DNA from: JAIQFF01 sp963725615
Lineage (GTDB): Bacteria > Acidobacteriota > Terriglobia > Terriglobales > Acidobacteriaceae
DNA: 64,000 bases
Direction: 5' to 3'
Assembly: GCA_963725615.1 (NCBI GenBank)
Contig: CAVRZO010000006.1
Coordinates: 124,001-188,000 of the forward strand
Part shown: piece by piece, positions 62,339-64,000 of the stretch
How the letters are laid out: each line of letters starts with the position of its first letter
Position numbering within the stretch: the first letter of the stretch is position 1
Program-made: the position numbers and the translations under genes
Notes under the pieces: generated by a model
The model's input: the letters and a program-made list of their open reading frames with translations, nothing else
What the model was told of the DNA's origin: nothing
Databases searched by the model: none

Positions 62339-62485
62339 GGGTGCCCATCCTTTCCGCGTTCTTTGCGAAAGGGTGGGAGATCGGGATCAACATTCTTAGA
62401 ACCGAGGGTGTTTCGGGAGTCAGTCCAAAATCCTAAGCTAGAAACGCCCGTGGAATCCCCCCTTCAAAATCGAAGGGTGGGCACC
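62339..62485. repeat. MITE-like element with inverted gggtgccc ends
   Basis: Starts gggtgcccatcctttccgcg with the hairpin cctttccgc/gcgaaaggg and ends gaagggtgggcacc. Third copy of the family at 8713 and 12962. The remaining bases up to the next gene show nothing clear. Confidence 0.75.
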
Positions 62486-62638
62486 GGCCCCTTTGCACCA
62501 CGAGGGCGTACAGCCCACTTCACCTTATTGACTTGCTTTGCCGCGCGGCCTAAGATTCCCCTTCCATAGAGGGTTACGCTGATACAATCCAGTGTTTTTG
62601 TCCATATCTCGCAGAACCTGGCTATAGGAGGCCGAAAA

Positions 62639-63970
62639 ATGTTTCCTCCTTCACGCCGTGTTTCCCCCCACCGCTTTTCTGTCTTCACGCTCGTCTTCCT
62701 GTTGTTGGTGGTTCCGGCATGGGCCGGACGAGCCAAAGCTAAAGCCGATGCTTCAGACGCCGTTGTTGCTATCGGCGACGTGCACGGCGACTTTGATGAT
62801 TTCGTCGCCATTCTGCAGCACTGCGGACTGATTGACAAACAGAACCACTGGTCCGGTGGCAAGGTCACATTCGTCCAGATGGGAGACCTCATCGATCGGG
62901 GTCCGAAGCCGCGTGAGGTGATGGACCTGATGATGGCGCTGGAGAAGGAAGCACCGAACTCCGGCGGGCGAGTGGTGAGCCTGATGGGCAACCACGAGAT
63001 GATGAATCTCATGGGCGACCTGCGCTACGTCACGCCGGAGAACTACGCCACCTTCGGCGACAGCAATTCCGAGCAGCGCCAGAAAGACGCGTATCAGAAG
63101 TACGTGAAATGGCGGAATGATCACCCCCGGCTTTTGACCGAGCTTCCCCAGCCCATGGAAATAACCGAAGGGGAGTGGATGGCGCGACATCCCCTCGGCT
63201 TCGTCGAGCACGCCGAGGCATTCAGCCCCAGCGGGGTCTACGGCAAATGGGTGCGGGGACGCGCTGCTCTGGCCGAGATCGGCCAAGTGGTTTTCCTGCA
63301 TGGTGGAATCGATCCCAGTCTGGCCCACTTGAAACTGGACACGATCAACAGCCATATTCGCGATGAAGTCAAGGCCTTCGACGAGGCCAAACAATATTTG
63401 CTTGAGAAGAACGTGATTCTGCCTTTTTTTACGCTTCAGGAAATGACCGCCGTCGTCCAGGCCGAGATTACGGCTGAGCGCAAGGGGCAGGTGCCGGCAG
63501 ATCCGCAAGGGCAGGCCCGGCTCGTCCAGTTCCTGGGATACGGGGACTGGCTCAGCGTCCGGGTTGACGGCCCACTGTGGTTCCGCGGCTACGATAAATG
63601 GACCGACGAAGAGGGCATGGCCCAGATCGGCAAAGTATTGGAAGCCTACGATGCCGCTCATATCGCCGTGGGACACACCGTGCAGAGGAGCGGGCGAATC
63701 CGGCCGCGTTTCAGCGACAAGGTGTTCCTGATCGACACCGGAATGCTCAGCAGCTATTACCCCGGCGGCCGAGCCTCGGCCCTGGAAATCTGCGGCGATA
63801 CGCGATTCACCGCCGAGTATATGGATCAACAGACCGTGCTTATAGGCCCAGCAGGTTCTCTTCCGCAAAACGCGGCGCCCCCGGCGGCTGCCGATACGGG
63901 GAAGGCTCCAGACGCGCCGGCCGCCATGCCGAGCGGTGGCATCTGCGCCGCGGCAGCCGCGGGAAAGTAA
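62639..63970 (+). CDS. Exported calcineurin-like metallophosphoesterase
   Basis: A 443-residue protein with signal peptide (1-29) and all the metal motifs of the family in order: AIGDVHGDFDDF, GDLIDRGPK, LMGNHEMMN, LHGG and VGHTVQ. The fold hydrolyses phosphomono- or diesters with two metal ions; it resembles the Shewanella-type PPP-like phosphatases that act in the periplasm. A disordered Ala/Pro tail (about 400-443) follows. The ribosome-binding site taggagg is near ideal. Confidence 0.88.
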   Translation: MFPPSRRVSPHRFSVFTLVFLLLVVPAWAGRAKAKADASDAVVAIGDVHGDFDDFVAILQHCGLIDKQNHWSGGKVTFVQMGDLIDRGPKPREVMDLMMALEKEAPNSGGRVVSLMGNHEMMNLMGDLRYVTPENYATFGDSNSEQRQKDAYQKYVKWRNDHPRLLTELPQPMEITEGEWMARHPLGFVEHAEAFSPSGVYGKWVRGRAALAEIGQVVFLHGGIDPSLAHLKLDTINSHIRDEVKAFDEAKQYLLEKNVILPFFTLQEMTAVVQAEITAERKGQVPADPQGQARLVQFLGYGDWLSVRVDGPLWFRGYDKWTDEEGMAQIGKVLEAYDAAHIAVGHTVQRSGRIRPRFSDKVFLIDTGMLSSYYPGGRASALEICGDTRFTAEYMDQQTVLIGPAGSLPQNAAPPAAADTGKAPDAPAAMPSGGICAAAAAGK

Positions 63971-64000
63971 CACTGTAGTCTCGAGGAAGGCTTGGGGATG

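Noticed and set aside
62753..63973. 406-codon frame opposite the metallophosphoesterase
   Set aside because: The plus strand carries all metal motifs and an excellent ribosome-binding site.

Overview
The window is a stretch of a GC-rich (roughly 60%) bacterial chromosome that I attribute to the phylum Acidobacteriota, most likely the Terriglobia/Koribacter side. The pointers are three secreted proteins with the 'VWFA-related Acidobacterial domain' layout, a set of winged-helix/TolB-propeller and kinase/TolB-propeller sensors typical of that phylum, a divergent Cys-type Lgt, and many dispersed GC-rich hairpin repeats between genes. No rRNA, CRISPR array, prophage or integrated plasmid was seen. 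The assignment is inference from gene content; no database was searched.

Layout. 1-7 kb: 3' end of pheT, a secreted protein of unknown function, a class I aminotransferase, a coiled-coil ZapB-like gene with zapA, a structured RNA that looks like 6S RNA, lgt and an RluD-type pseudouridine synthase. 7-16 kb: VWA proteins (one single, two divergent), DUF3052, a CPA2 antiporter, an ECF sigma/anti-sigma/zinc-ribbon operon and a secreted nucleoside hydrolase. 16-26 kb: MglA GTPase, methyltransferase, Ser/Thr kinase with propeller, M48 peptidase, single-ring ClpB-like ATPase, LysM glycoside-hydrolase-like protein and a small secreted HEIGH-motif protein. 26-33 kb: three tandem membrane-anchored winged-helix paralogues with exchanged sensor halves. 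33-42 kb: ilvE, pilT, a STAS protein without the phospho-serine, a frameshifted recX, a periplasmic 11-mer repeat (LEA-like) protein, a frameshifted REP-associated Y1 transposase with 83-bp triple-hairpin repeats, alaS, a SpoIIAA-like protein and a Rieske oxygenase. 43-64 kb: envelope genes (lytic transglycosylase, AMIN amidase, OmpA-family protein, PBP1A), tRNA-Thr(CGT), tRNA-Arg(TCT), MerR-TPR protein, acyl-CoA dehydrogenase, M13 peptidase, B12/radical SAM protein, 2Fe-2S thioredoxin-like ferredoxin, YcxB-like protein and a metallophosphoesterase.

How the genes fit together. Most are housekeeping or envelope functions: translation (pheT, alaS, two tRNAs, RluD), division (zapB-like, zapA), peptidoglycan (PBP1A, amidase, transglycosylase), lipoprotein maturation (lgt), type IV pili and polarity (pilT, mglA). 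Over this lies a dense signalling layer: ECF sigma/anti-sigma, two STAS-type proteins, a receptor kinase and three one-component membrane regulators.

The most noteworthy features beyond ordinary genes are: (i) a promoter-terminator pair without an ORF at 47.8-47.93 kb that predicts an ~85-nt small RNA; (ii) the transposase with three exactly 83-bp units whose stems covary; (iii) MITE-like inverted-repeat families, one copy of which has been absorbed into the coding sequence of a secreted protein; (iv) the domain-shuffled winged-helix trio; (v) the LEA-like repeat protein; (vi) two single-base frameshifts within 1.7 kb (recX and the transposase), which may be real decay or sequence errors. I found no convincing multi-gene defence or other wholly new system.
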